Assembly (NCBI RefSeq): GCF_016618195.1
Contig: NZ_CP067099.1
Location: forward strand, 3,782,001-3,846,000
Length of the DNA stretch: 64,000 bases
From: Providencia manganoxydans
GTDB taxonomy: Bacteria > Pseudomonadota > Gammaproteobacteria > Enterobacterales > Enterobacteriaceae
Direction: 5' to 3'
Position 1 is the stretch's first letter. Each line of letters opens with the position of its first letter. The notes under the pieces were generated by a model. The model was not told where the DNA came from, did not search any database, and saw only the letters and a program-made list of their open reading frames with translations. This document shows positions 35,394 to 44,601 of the stretch, piece after piece. The position numbers and the translations under genes were made by a program.

Positions 35394-35762
35394 TTAAGAA
35401 AAAACCCCATTATTTAACCCTTGATATTTCAAGTCATTATCAAGAGGAAAAAAAATATTATAACAACGGAAGCCAATCTCATTATTTTCTTCAAAAACAT
35501 TCACAAGAACATTTTTAAAGAAAGCATCAACTGATATTTCCAAATAATGTAAAAGAACCATTAAATAATCTAATTTAATTGCACAAATACCACATTCATA
35601 ACGAGATAGTTGCTGCTGAGAAACACCAAGATAATCTGCTAATTCTTGTCCAGTTAGCCCTCTACGCCTTCTTAATCTTTTGATTTCCTTTCCAATTTCT
35701 ATGGTAAAAATCTTCTTATCATCAATAAGTAATTTTTGATTTAACTCTATATTCTCTAACAC
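35394..35762 (-). CDS. MrpJ-type HTH regulator of operon 3
   Basis: 122 residues, Xre-type HTH at ~24-75 (IKRLRRRRGLTGQELADYLG, VSQQQLSRYECGICAI). Paralogous to the regulators at 21111 and 56844; here the usual RYERG is RYECG. It lies directly upstream of the pilin gene, same strand. Probably acts on fimbrial and motility genes. Confidence 0.85.
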   Translation of the reverse strand: MLENIELNQKLLIDDKKIFTIEIGKEIKRLRRRRGLTGQELADYLGVSQQQLSRYECGICAIKLDYLMVLLHYLEISVDAFFKNVLVNVFEENNEIGFRCYNIFFPLDNDLKYQGLNNGVFS

Positions 35763-36972
35763 ACCTATTAGTCTCTAAAGCTTAATTTAGCTACTGAATT
35801 TACGTTTATCTCATAGAATTAATCACGATGAGATCGACAGCATAAAATAACGCAAATAAATTCGAAAAAAGTTCAATGCATCAAAAAAGCTCAACACATG
35901 TCACACCTAAAATACTCTGGATGAGCGTAATTTACCTAACCCAAAAACTAACGTCAAATGAGTAAAAAACATACTAAGAGAAAAAGTGAAATTTAATAAA
36001 AAATCAAAACAAAAACAATAATTATCAATAATATCAATATATTAAAACATAAATCTCAAATATTTTTTAAAGAAAAAAAGTCAAATAAAGAATAACCCAA
36101 TAGTATTAAAAGTCGCCATGACTGACATGTTCACACCAAAACAGCATAAAATGCCAAAAATAGTAAACAGTCATAATTATTACATTGTAAAAATAATTAC
36201 CGTAAAAATAAATTATTTATTATCAATAAGATAAAATACAGCAACACAGAAAGGAGCCGCATTAAACCCAAAATAAGAGTAAAAAGAACAAAAACCAAAC
36301 AAATAGATTAAAATATCATAAATTATTATATAAATAGATTTAAATTCTGATTTTAAAATTAAACTGAAAGGGTTTTAATGTAATAAATACATAATATGAA
36401 ATTAAATTTAAATTCATAGAAAAAAATAGTCTATTTAGAGTTGAAAAAATTAATATATATTTAAATTATAAATAGAAATGATTTTTATTTTTATAGAAAA
36501 AACAATCCTTTTGGGATACTCACAATAAGATAATTGCATTTTTTAGTTTTTACTTTCCCCTAAAAAAAGCACTTCAAATTAAATTCCCTACCTTAAAATT
36601 TGCTTGGCCACGATAAAAAATCTCATTTACCTTTTAGATAAAATATGATTACTAGCTATTTTTTCTAAAAGAACATTTTCTTAACATCATCTAAAGGCCC
36701 CCAACAATTTGTAGAAAATCCACATGTCAGCAACACTACACGACGATCGAATGAAAAATTAATAAAAATGTTAAATCAGAAATTTTTCATAATCCAATAA
36801 CCAATAAATTTAATAATGATCATTTATTGACCTGATACTCTTAATTGTATCAGAAGTAGTTACAGATATTAATTAACATATCTATAACTGTTATAAATCA
36901 ATAATAGAGAAATTATTTTTCAATATAAGAACACCTAGCACTGAACATATTGAGTATGACAAAGGAAAAAAA
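35763..36972. other. 1.2-kb AT-rich gene-free region
   Basis: Between the operon 3 regulator and the kinase gene, I find no open frame of note on either strand, no tRNA and no clear inverted repeats of a phase switch. It is distinctly richer in A and T than its surroundings. It should contain the promoters of both flanking genes. Confidence 0.6.
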
Positions 36973-37830
36973 ATGGAATCGCCCTATTACATAGCAAAGT
37001 GTTGCGGTACATTAGGAGAACTGTATCAAGGCCCATTTTTTAATAAGGATAATATAGAAATATCTGTTATTTCAGCATTATCAAATAATTCAACTTATGC
37101 ACAATTTATCCCTGATAAGGCATGCAATCTGGCCAAACTAGAAAAAGAAAAAGTTGCAAAGTCATTATCGATATTTTTTGAAAAGATCGCGATAAAACAA
37201 CTGACGGGTCACTGGGATTTTACTAGTAATATTACGATTGGTGTAGGTATGTCTAGTTCTACTGCTGATATTATATCTGCCTTGAGGTGTGTCAGTAAAA
37301 TATTTGGGATCCGTTTAACATTGGACGATATAACTACCTGCCTATATGGTGTAGAGCGCTCAGACTCAGTATTTATTGATGTTCCTTGTTTATATTTAAG
37401 TCAACAACAAAAAATTATTGATATTTACAGACCTTCAGGAAGAATTTACTGCATTTATGGATTAGAACATAAGACAGTCGATACAACGCAAACTCGTGAC
37501 ATATTAGTATCTTATTACCGAGATGAACGGAAAAATTATCAGAAGCTATTGGAGCGTGTACGCCAAGCCTATTCTGTTGGTAACAAAATGCAAATTATTG
37601 AATGTTCAACAAATAGTGCTGAATTATCACAAGGTATATTGCCTAAACAATTTTATCACTATTTTAAAAAGCAAATTAAAAATAACCTTGCAGATGGCAT
37701 GGTCGTCGCACATACAGGCTCACTACTTGGTTACCTTTATTATTCACCACCAGATAGGGATACTTTAACTTTCGTGTTTGATTTCATCAAAACACATGGG
37801 TTACAACCGTGTTATGGAGAAATATTTTGA
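36973..37830 (+). CDS. GHMP-family kinase, L-threonine kinase (PduX)-like
   Basis: 285 residues. N-terminal CCGTLGELYQGP resembles the CPASCGELIQG start of PduX-type kinases, and GVGMSSSTADIISALR is the GHMP phosphate-binding loop. PduX phosphorylates L-threonine for cobalamin side-chain synthesis. No cobalamin gene is near; instead the gene overlaps a PLP enzyme gene, so the product (perhaps O-phosphothreonine or a related phospho-amino acid) may be its substrate. That pathway is inference; the kinase fold is well supported. AAAGGAAAA precedes the ATG. Confidence 0.75.
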   Translation: MESPYYIAKCCGTLGELYQGPFFNKDNIEISVISALSNNSTYAQFIPDKACNLAKLEKEKVAKSLSIFFEKIAIKQLTGHWDFTSNITIGVGMSSSTADIISALRCVSKIFGIRLTLDDITTCLYGVERSDSVFIDVPCLYLSQQQKIIDIYRPSGRIYCIYGLEHKTVDTTQTRDILVSYYRDERKNYQKLLERVRQAYSVGNKMQIIECSTNSAELSQGILPKQFYHYFKKQIKNNLADGMVVAHTGSLLGYLYYSPPDRDTLTFVFDFIKTHGLQPCYGEIF

Positions 37831-38864
37831 TATACGACCATATCGCAGAGGCGCTCAAAGAACCTAAAATTGTGAAGCTCGAAAACAATTTTTATCTTGC
37901 TAGGTTTGAGTCGATGAAAATCTATTCAACGCTATATGCCGTAAAAAGCCTTCTTGAGCGGGAAATTATTAATCGACATTCTATCCTTATTGACAGTTCC
38001 AGTGGAATATATGCTTATGCGCTAGCACTCGCTTGCCATAAGTATCAATTAAAATGTCATATTATCGCCTCAAAAACAGTAGAACCCTCAATGAAAACTC
38101 AGATTGAATTATTAGGGGCTTATGTTGAAGGCGTTCCATCCGCTGGTAGTTTAAAATTAGATCAAAGTTATCGCGTTGAAAAAGTAGAACAATTATTAAA
38201 AGAAAATTCCAATTATTATTGGATGCAACAATATCATGATGATATTCATTATGGTGGGTATGAAGCATTCGCTAACATTATTCTTAATGATATTAATACA
38301 GAAAAACTGACTATATTAGGTGGGATCGGCTCGGGGTGTTCAACCGGAGCGTTAGGGATATTTTTACGCCAAAAAGGCATTAAGATAACACTGTGTGGAA
38401 TACAACCTTTTGGTAGTGTGACATTTGGTGCCCAAGATGTTTATGATCCTGAAATAATTATCGCAGGCATTGGTAGTGCTATTGATTTTCGTAATGTGAA
38501 ATATGAGAACTATGACTCTATCGATTGGCTTTCTTTCGATTGTTGCCTCAGCGGTACTGTCGAATTAATCAAGAGATATGCCATCTATGCAGGTCTATCT
38601 AGTGGAGGCAGTTATTGTGTTGGAAAGTATCTCTTTCAGCGCAATCCCAGTACCCCTTGTTTAGTTATTGCTCCTGATACGGGTCATCGATATGCAGGGA
38701 GTGTTTTTGCTCGTCATCATGAAGCGAAACCACTCGAACAATTTAAACCTCAAATTATCAATCATGCCAATGAATTAGCACTACCTTGGTCACGTTATTT
38801 GTGGGATAGAAAAGAAAAAAGCCATCTATGTGAATTTACTTCACTAATACATATAGAAAGCTAA
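37827..38864 (+). CDS. PLP-dependent fold-type II enzyme (cysteine synthase/SbnA-like)
   Basis: 345 residues from TTG 37827, which has GGAG eight bases upstream and overlaps the kinase stop (TTGA); GTG 37809 is the alternative. Expected PLP sites: Lys in FESMKIYSTLYAVKSLL, the SSGNxG-like loop DSSSGIYAYALA, the glycine-rich phosphate loop GGIGSGCSTGALG, and PDTGHRYAGSVF near the end. Family members replace or eliminate a beta-leaving group such as phosphate on an amino acid. Paired with a kinase, it may make a beta-substituted aminobutyrate. Substrate unknown. Confidence 0.78.
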   Translation: MIYDHIAEALKEPKIVKLENNFYLARFESMKIYSTLYAVKSLLEREIINRHSILIDSSSGIYAYALALACHKYQLKCHIIASKTVEPSMKTQIELLGAYVEGVPSAGSLKLDQSYRVEKVEQLLKENSNYYWMQQYHDDIHYGGYEAFANIILNDINTEKLTILGGIGSGCSTGALGIFLRQKGIKITLCGIQPFGSVTFGAQDVYDPEIIIAGIGSAIDFRNVKYENYDSIDWLSFDCCLSGTVELIKRYAIYAGLSSGGSYCVGKYLFQRNPSTPCLVIAPDTGHRYAGSVFARHHEAKPLEQFKPQIINHANELALPWSRYLWDRKEKSHLCEFTSLIHIES

Positions 38865-39148
38865 AATAATTATCAAGACTAGTTAGTATTTTAAATAATG
38901 AATAGTTATCGCATCAAGAGTGAATTTAATTTTAAAATATAAAATCCTAACTTACTTATTAATTAAAGAATATTTTGTTAAAGACATACTCCATTTTCTT
39001 TTTAATTAACTAATTTTTTAATAAGCTTAAATTTACTTATTACCTATTTTAAAAGCATCATGAATTATAGATACAATCAATTTGTTACAATATAAATCAT
39101 AAATTAGAATTTAATTAATCCAACAATTGACTGATATTGAGGTAAATC

Positions 39149-40549
39149 ATGCAACCTTTAGATCGTCGCTCACTAACTGCGTTAGTACATCGCTTACATT
39201 TTTATATTGGTATATTTATAGCGCCTTTTATTTTTATTGCAGCATTAACTGGCTTTATATATATACTCTCCACTCAATTTGAAGATATTATTTATCGTGA
39301 TGTTTTAACGACACAGCCCTCTGGTAATAGTAAGCCACTCTCATCACAAATCTCAGCGGCTCGCCATTATGTTGGTGAACAATACTTTATTCATAAAGTA
39401 CGCCCAGCACCTCAACCAGACGAGACAACCTACATTCAATTTATGTACCCAAATCTAGAATCGGAAAAATTGCGCACTATCTTTATAGATCCCTACTCAC
39501 TGGCAATTAAAGCTGATTATTTTTTCTCGCCTGTTTCTGGTTTTTTACCTACACATACATGGCTAACGAAATTACATACCGAACTTTATTTAGGAAGCGT
39601 TGGACGACATTATAGCGAATTAGCAGCTTCTTGGTTGTGGGTTTCTGCAATTACAGGTGTAATTTTATGGATAAATCATCGACGTAAGCACTTATCAAGG
39701 AAAAAAAGAAGTCCTTTTGCTTTTACTCGACATTGGCATATAACCCTCGGATTATTGTTATTTTTAGGGATGTTATTTATGTCTGTAACAGGCCTGACAT
39801 GGTCAAAATGGGCTGGTGATAATATAAATGCGCTACGTACTTCATTCGATTGGTTAACTCCACAATTGAATACTAAATTAAAGTCTGAAAATGAAGCCGT
39901 CATTTCAAGTCATAATCATGGAGATCATCAACATGAAGATCATAATCATAAAGGCTTACAGTCGCAGAATAGCGCGTCAAATATTAATAAGCCTGATTTA
40001 GATTGGGAAATTGTTTTATATCAGGCTCGTCGTAATGGAATTAAAGCTGATAACGTGGAAATACGTCAGCCAAAAACAGCGAGTGACGCATGGACGATCA
40101 CTGAAAATAAACGTGATTGGCCAACACAAGTCGATGCTATCGCGATTAACCCACATGACTATAAAGTCATTGACCATATTTATTTCGACAACTTTCCAAT
40201 GATGGCTAAATTAACGCGCTGGGGTGTTGATGCACATATGGGAAAACTATTTGGAATGGCAAATAGATTGCTGTTACTCGGTTTTACTTTCTGTATTTGC
40301 TGCTTATTACTGCTTGGATATCGTATGTGGTGGATACGCCGCCCCAGTCGTCCACAGAATAACCCATTAAGCACTTTAACTGCATGTTGGCTATCATTAT
40401 CAATTCCATGGCAGCTATTAATTGTAACACTCACGATTATGCTAGGTTATTGCTTACCAGTATTAGGAGCTAGCTTATTGGTATTTTTATTCATTGATGT
40501 ATTGCTTTGGAAAAAACATAAAAAAATAACCAATGTTTTTCCTCAATAA
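39149..40549 (+). CDS. PepSY-associated membrane protein with His-rich loop
   Basis: 466 residues with the layout of PiuB-type PepSY_TM proteins: TM near 20-42 (RLHFYIGIFIAPFIFIAALT), conserved LHTELYLG and GRHYSELAASWLWV, TM helices near 155-173, 190-215, 370-395 and two at 420-455. Between TM3 and TM4 lies SHNHGDHQHEDHNHK (about 252-268), a likely metal-binding loop. Relatives are tied to iron-siderophore or copper handling. Located in the inner membrane. No clear Fur box seen upstream. Confidence 0.83.
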   Translation: MQPLDRRSLTALVHRLHFYIGIFIAPFIFIAALTGFIYILSTQFEDIIYRDVLTTQPSGNSKPLSSQISAARHYVGEQYFIHKVRPAPQPDETTYIQFMYPNLESEKLRTIFIDPYSLAIKADYFFSPVSGFLPTHTWLTKLHTELYLGSVGRHYSELAASWLWVSAITGVILWINHRRKHLSRKKRSPFAFTRHWHITLGLLLFLGMLFMSVTGLTWSKWAGDNINALRTSFDWLTPQLNTKLKSENEAVISSHNHGDHQHEDHNHKGLQSQNSASNINKPDLDWEIVLYQARRNGIKADNVEIRQPKTASDAWTITENKRDWPTQVDAIAINPHDYKVIDHIYFDNFPMMAKLTRWGVDAHMGKLFGMANRLLLLGFTFCICCLLLLGYRMWWIRRPSRPQNNPLSTLTACWLSLSIPWQLLIVTLTIMLGYCLPVLGASLLVFLFIDVLLWKKHKKITNVFPQ

Positions 40550-40555
40550 ATACAA

Positions 40556-40685
40556 ATATACGTTAAATAACTCAAGGTGCAGCTAAGGCGACAAGCAAAC
40601 GTATCGCTAGCAACATAGAAAATAAGATAACTAGCCTAAGTGAGCGTAATCAACCACGCTGCAACTTGAAGTATGATGAGTGTAT
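40556..40685. repeat. Dispersed enterobacterial-type repeat, copy 1
   Basis: Imperfect palindromic element with ends TTAAATAACTCAAGGTGCAG and GCAACTTGAAGTATGATGAG. Similar ends recur at six other places in this window. It lies just after the convergent pair PepSY gene/sgcR. Confidence 0.8.
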
Positions 40686-40689
40686 TTAA

Positions 40690-41463
40690 CTAATAAGTAC
40701 ATTTTAACTGACATCCAGCTTGCTGATAACGTTGTTGGGTTTCTTTGGATAATCCACTATCACTGACAATGGTTTTTACACAAGATAATGTGGCTACTGC
40801 ATGGGGCTCAAACATATCGAATTTAGTATGATCTGCAAGTAAAATTACCTCAGGTGAACGAGTAATCAACTTGCGTTTTACACCAACCTCAAACATCGTT
40901 GCATTTGTGATCCCCATCTCAATCGATAAGGCATCGCAAGACATAAACACACGATCTACAGCAAAAGCATTCAAGGCTTCCAAGGCTAAGCTTTCACCTA
41001 CTGTAAAGTACCCTGGTCTAATTAACCCACCAATAATATAACTTTCAACATTTGGAAATGCGCCAAGCTGATTAGCAATTTTTATATCATTACAAATCAC
41101 TTTGACTTTAATATCACCAAGGCATTTAGCAAGTTCGAGACACGTCGAACCTGAATCGAGGAAAAAGCAATCTCCTTCATGGATCAATTGGCGAGCAATT
41201 AATGCAATTTCGCGTTTAGATGCACAATTTAAAGAACGTCTAACATCAAACTGTGATTCTTTGTCTGTTGTACTATCATCAAAATCAATACGCCCATGTG
41301 TACGTGTCATACCGGGATAGTGTTCAACGATATATTGAAAATCACGGCGGATTGTCGCTTCTGCACAACCAAATAATTCAACTGCCTGCTGTGTTGATAA
41401 CTCTCGGCATTTCCACAAATACTGTAACATTTGTTGGATCCGATCAGGTTTATACAGACTCAT
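40690..41463 (-). CDS. sgcR: DeoR-family regulator of the sgc operon
   Basis: 257 residues: DeoR HTH (LSTQQAVELFGCAEATIRRD) and a sugar-phosphate sensing domain (DCFFLDSGSTCLELAKCL, CNDIKIANQLG, LLADHTKFDMFEP). It is encoded on the same strand, just after the PTS genes, as in E. coli sgc clusters. It probably represses the operon until a phosphorylated sugar binds. Confidence 0.82.
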   Translation of the reverse strand: MSLYKPDRIQQMLQYLWKCRELSTQQAVELFGCAEATIRRDFQYIVEHYPGMTRTHGRIDFDDSTTDKESQFDVRRSLNCASKREIALIARQLIHEGDCFFLDSGSTCLELAKCLGDIKVKVICNDIKIANQLGAFPNVESYIIGGLIRPGYFTVGESLALEALNAFAVDRVFMSCDALSIEMGITNATMFEVGVKRKLITRSPEVILLADHTKFDMFEPHAVATLSCVKTIVSDSGLSKETQQRYQQAGCQLKCTY

Positions 41464-41495
41464 AAATGGATTTCCTCTGCTTATTAACCTAGGCT

Positions 41496-41924
41496 CTAGT
41501 TTAGTAAAAGCAAAACATCACTCACTGTTTTTGCTGTCCGGATTTTATCGAGTGATAAGGGGCTATCAACCAACTCACTAATACGCTGAATCAATCGAAT
41601 ATGATCATCGCTATGAATGGCGCAAATAGTAATTAATAGCCATACCGGATCACACTCTTCATGGCCAAAAACAACGGGCTGATTTAATGTCGTCAGTGTG
41701 ATTTGGTTATCAATAACACCTTGTTCAGGACGTGCATGCGGCATCGCAATACCCGGTGCAATCAAATAATAAGGTCCCCAACTTTTTGTATTGTCAATGA
41801 TACCTTGCAAGTAGGCGGACTCAGCCGCACCGTACTCAATCAGCGGAGCACAAGCTATCGCCAGTGCTTCTTGCCAATCTTGTGCTGTTTGGTTTATTTG
41901 GATCCATTTAGCATCATCAATCAT
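41496..41924 (-). CDS. sgcA: PTS EIIA component (fructose/mannitol type), SgcA-like
   Basis: 142 residues. The phosphorylated His is in IAPGIAMPHARPEQGVI. EIIA passes phosphate from HPr to EIIB. The family and position beside SgcQ and SgcC point to SgcA. Confidence 0.82.
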   Translation of the reverse strand: MIDDAKWIQINQTAQDWQEALAIACAPLIEYGAAESAYLQGIIDNTKSWGPYYLIAPGIAMPHARPEQGVIDNQITLTTLNQPVVFGHEECDPVWLLITICAIHSDDHIRLIQRISELVDSPLSLDKIRTAKTVSDVLLLLN

Positions 41925-42047
41925 TATATATTGACTCCTTTTGGGTTCGGTATACTCTTATAAATAGAGCCCTGCCTACCTTTTGGCGAAGATTGCGGGG
42001 CTCACTATTGTTACCTAAGGGGATAAGCTTGTTTGCTTATCTCCTTT

Positions 42048-42854
42048 TCATTGCCTAATGCTGTGTACTTTCTCCATAAATCTCTCCACTCGAGTTTGGT
42101 CAACAAAATTGGCGAAAACGCCATCTTTTTTAAATGTTGTGGCGGTGACACAACCATCAGCAATGCTTAGTTGCTCTTCCACATTTTCTAAACATACCCC
42201 TGTGTTGGCAAAAACCACGGTATTCGGCACCGTATCTTTAACTTGTTTTAAAATAGCACTATCGGTTTTAGCGCCAGCTGTCAGCCCTGAAACGCATAAA
42301 GCATCTGGCTTATTATTAAAAACGGTTGATTTAGCAATAGAGCAAATATCACGTCCCCCCAAATATACCGCTGCTTCTGGAACAATATTAAACAGCGTTT
42401 TTACCTCAGAAGCCCCAATACGATGTTGATGACGGATAGTTTCACCCACATTGGTATTCCATACCCCAAAATCACTGGCATAGGCCCCCGTGAATATTTC
42501 TCGAATAAATTTAGCGCCGGTTGCCATAGCTAAATCTAATGATGCAACGGGGTCCCACAGCACATTAACGCCAAAGGGAATACGTATTTCACTCATCAGT
42601 TGCCCAATGATCCGTGCCATCGCAGCCGTTGTTTCAGGCTTTACTTGAGTAAGATAAGGTAAGCTGAATTCATTTGAAAACATGACAGCATCAACACCGC
42701 CGTTTTGTAGCGCCATTAAATCGTCATAAGCTCTATCGATTACCCATTGCATTCCCTGCTGCGCATTAAAATCAGGATCGCCCGGTAATGCACGCAAATG
42801 ACACATTGCAATAACGGCTTTTTCCGTTCCAATCACATCCTTTAACCAACTCAT
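42048..42854 (-). CDS. sgcQ: BtpA/SgcQ-family protein
   Basis: 268 residues. BtpA-family TIM-barrel type protein: AMCHLRALPGDPDFN, GGVDAVMFSNEFSLPY, FGVNVLWDPVASLDLAMATG, REIFTGAYASDFGVW, PDALCVSGLTAG, VFANTGV. SgcQ is a KpLE2 phage-like island protein of unknown enzymology in E. coli; it may act on the sugar phosphate imported by the sgc PTS. Confidence 0.85.
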   Translation of the reverse strand: MSWLKDVIGTEKAVIAMCHLRALPGDPDFNAQQGMQWVIDRAYDDLMALQNGGVDAVMFSNEFSLPYLTQVKPETTAAMARIIGQLMSEIRIPFGVNVLWDPVASLDLAMATGAKFIREIFTGAYASDFGVWNTNVGETIRHQHRIGASEVKTLFNIVPEAAVYLGGRDICSIAKSTVFNNKPDALCVSGLTAGAKTDSAILKQVKDTVPNTVVFANTGVCLENVEEQLSIADGCVTATTFKKDGVFANFVDQTRVERFMEKVHSIRQ

Positions 42855-42865
42855 ATCTACACTCC

Positions 42866-44179
42866 TTATTCAGGTAATTCACGATTACGTAGAAAAATAA
42901 CCACACAGGCAACCACTCCGACGGTCACCACAACACCTATCAAACCAAATGACATCAATTCGTATATCGACCAACCAAACATATTACCGACTGATAATGC
43001 ACTGATTTGTGCCCCATCTGCGGCGAAATCAAAGCCGCCATTACGCGCCATTTCTGTAAAGAAAGGAGCAAATTGGCTCGCAATTAATAAAACTGAGCTC
43101 ATGACAATCACACCACTAATTAAAGTACGAAGTAAGTCACCACGATGGATCACTGTCGCCATACAAATAAAAAAAGGTGCAACGGGTAGGTCGGCTAGCG
43201 GTAAAACGTTATTAAGGGGTAAAACACTGGCAAGCACCAACATGATAGGAATAAGGAGTAAACCCACTGCAATTGTTGTTGGATGTCCTAAAGTCACAGC
43301 AGAGTCTAAGCCAATAAAAACTTCACGATCATGGAAATGTTTTTGAAAAAACTTACGAGCACCTTCAGAGATCGGCAATAATCCTTCAACAATTAAGCGG
43401 ATCATGCGTGGAAATAGCACCATAATCGCGGCAACAGTGATCACTAAGGTTGCACAGCCTTTAAAATCTTCCCCTGCTGCAAGGCCAAATAATAATCCAA
43501 GAACTACCCCGATGATCACAGGATCACCGACCATGCCATAGCGTTTCTGGATCGCTTGTGCATCAATACTTTTCCCTTTCAGGAATGGAATTTTTTCATA
43601 AATCTTATCAAGAAGGACAAATAAAGGGACTGAGCTGGAGCCATAACCTTGCGGGATCGAAATGCCTTCTAAGCCAACAATCGTTTGAACACGTTTTGCC
43701 GTCCAATCAGCCATTTTGAGAGATAAAATAGCATGGCACATCGCTCCTGCAATCCCATAAACTAGGCTTCCTGTCGCCATTTGCACGACCGTACCAGTGA
43801 TTGCATAGTGCCAATAGTTATAAATATCAACATTCATTGTTTTTGTAAGACGTGTAAACAACAAAGCGATATTCAATAGAAAGATAGTTGGAATGATAAC
43901 AGCACCAACGGCTGTTGCGTATCCCACTCCAGATGCCGGCCCTGCACCAACATCCAGTACATGAAGTGACAAGCCAAAGCGCTCAATCATAATTTTAATG
44001 GGGGGACTAAGGCTATCGATTGCCATCACAATCACTAGCCCCATTCCAACAAAACCAATGCCAACGGTTACACCCGCTTTGATGGCTTGCAGCCACGGAA
44101 GGCGAAATATTAAACCAATAATTATCATGACAATTGGGACAAATACAGTACCGCCTAATGAAAGTATATAATCAAACAT
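42866..44179 (-). CDS. sgcC: PTS EIIC permease, galactitol family, SgcC-like
   Basis: 437 residues, around ten to twelve membrane segments, galactitol-type EIIC. Landmarks: SLGGTVFVPIVMIIIGLIF at the start, DVGAGPASGVGYATAVGAVI, IGLDSAVTLGHPTTIAVGLL. It moves and phosphorylates the unknown sugar with EIIB. The next upstream gene (sgcB) is 131 bp away with a dispersed repeat between them. Confidence 0.88.
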   Translation of the reverse strand: MFDYILSLGGTVFVPIVMIIIGLIFRLPWLQAIKAGVTVGIGFVGMGLVIVMAIDSLSPPIKIMIERFGLSLHVLDVGAGPASGVGYATAVGAVIIPTIFLLNIALLFTRLTKTMNVDIYNYWHYAITGTVVQMATGSLVYGIAGAMCHAILSLKMADWTAKRVQTIVGLEGISIPQGYGSSSVPLFVLLDKIYEKIPFLKGKSIDAQAIQKRYGMVGDPVIIGVVLGLLFGLAAGEDFKGCATLVITVAAIMVLFPRMIRLIVEGLLPISEGARKFFQKHFHDREVFIGLDSAVTLGHPTTIAVGLLLIPIMLVLASVLPLNNVLPLADLPVAPFFICMATVIHRGDLLRTLISGVIVMSSVLLIASQFAPFFTEMARNGGFDFAADGAQISALSVGNMFGWSIYELMSFGLIGVVVTVGVVACVVIFLRNRELPE

Positions 44180-44199
44180 AACGTCACCTATTAGGTTCT

Positions 44200-44323
44200 A
44201 GCTCGTCATATTTCAATTGCAGTATTGTTGATTTCATTCATTCGCTACTTATCGCATAGTTTTCTACGCTTCTAGCAACTCACTCACTTGTCACCTACCT
44301 GCAATTAGAATTATTTAGAGTGT
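44200..44323. repeat. Dispersed repeat, copy 2 (inverted), inside the sgc operon
   Basis: Ends CTCGTCATATTTCAATTGCA and CTGCAATTAGAATTATTTAG match the other copies in reverse orientation. It sits between sgcB and sgcC and may change mRNA folding or stability there. Confidence 0.8.
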
Positions 44324-44601
44324 TCTTGTGATAACAATGTCTTAATTTGTTGTTTTAATGCATCATCATTAATCCCTGTAAGTAAAGCTGCTCCATTAAG
44401 TGAAGGAACCCCGTAATCGGTGTCTGTTTTCATTGCAGTAATAATCAAATCAACACCGCGACTATTGAGTGGTATTTCATTCAAACAACATTGTGAAGTT
44501 GCGACTGAAATACCTTCAGAAGCTAAATAGTCTTGAAGTTTTTGGGCAATCATGGTGGAAGTCGCCATACCCGTTCCACATGCAACGAGGATTTTTTTCA
44601 T
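44311..44601 (-). CDS. sgcB: PTS EIIB component, galactitol type, SgcB-like
   Basis: 96 residues. The phosphocysteine is in ILVACGTGMATSTMIAQKL. Starts within the stop of sgcX (4-base overlap), so coupled. The repeat copy 2 overlaps its 3' end. Confidence 0.87.
   Translation of the reverse strand: MKKILVACGTGMATSTMIAQKLQDYLASEGISVATSQCCLNEIPLNSRGVDLIITAMKTDTDYGVPSLNGAALLTGINDDALKQQIKTLLSQEHSK

Noticed and set aside
36973..37830. Cobalamin biosynthesis locus
   Set aside because: The kinase resembles PduX but no other cobalamin or pdu gene is near, so that assignment of role was not adopted.
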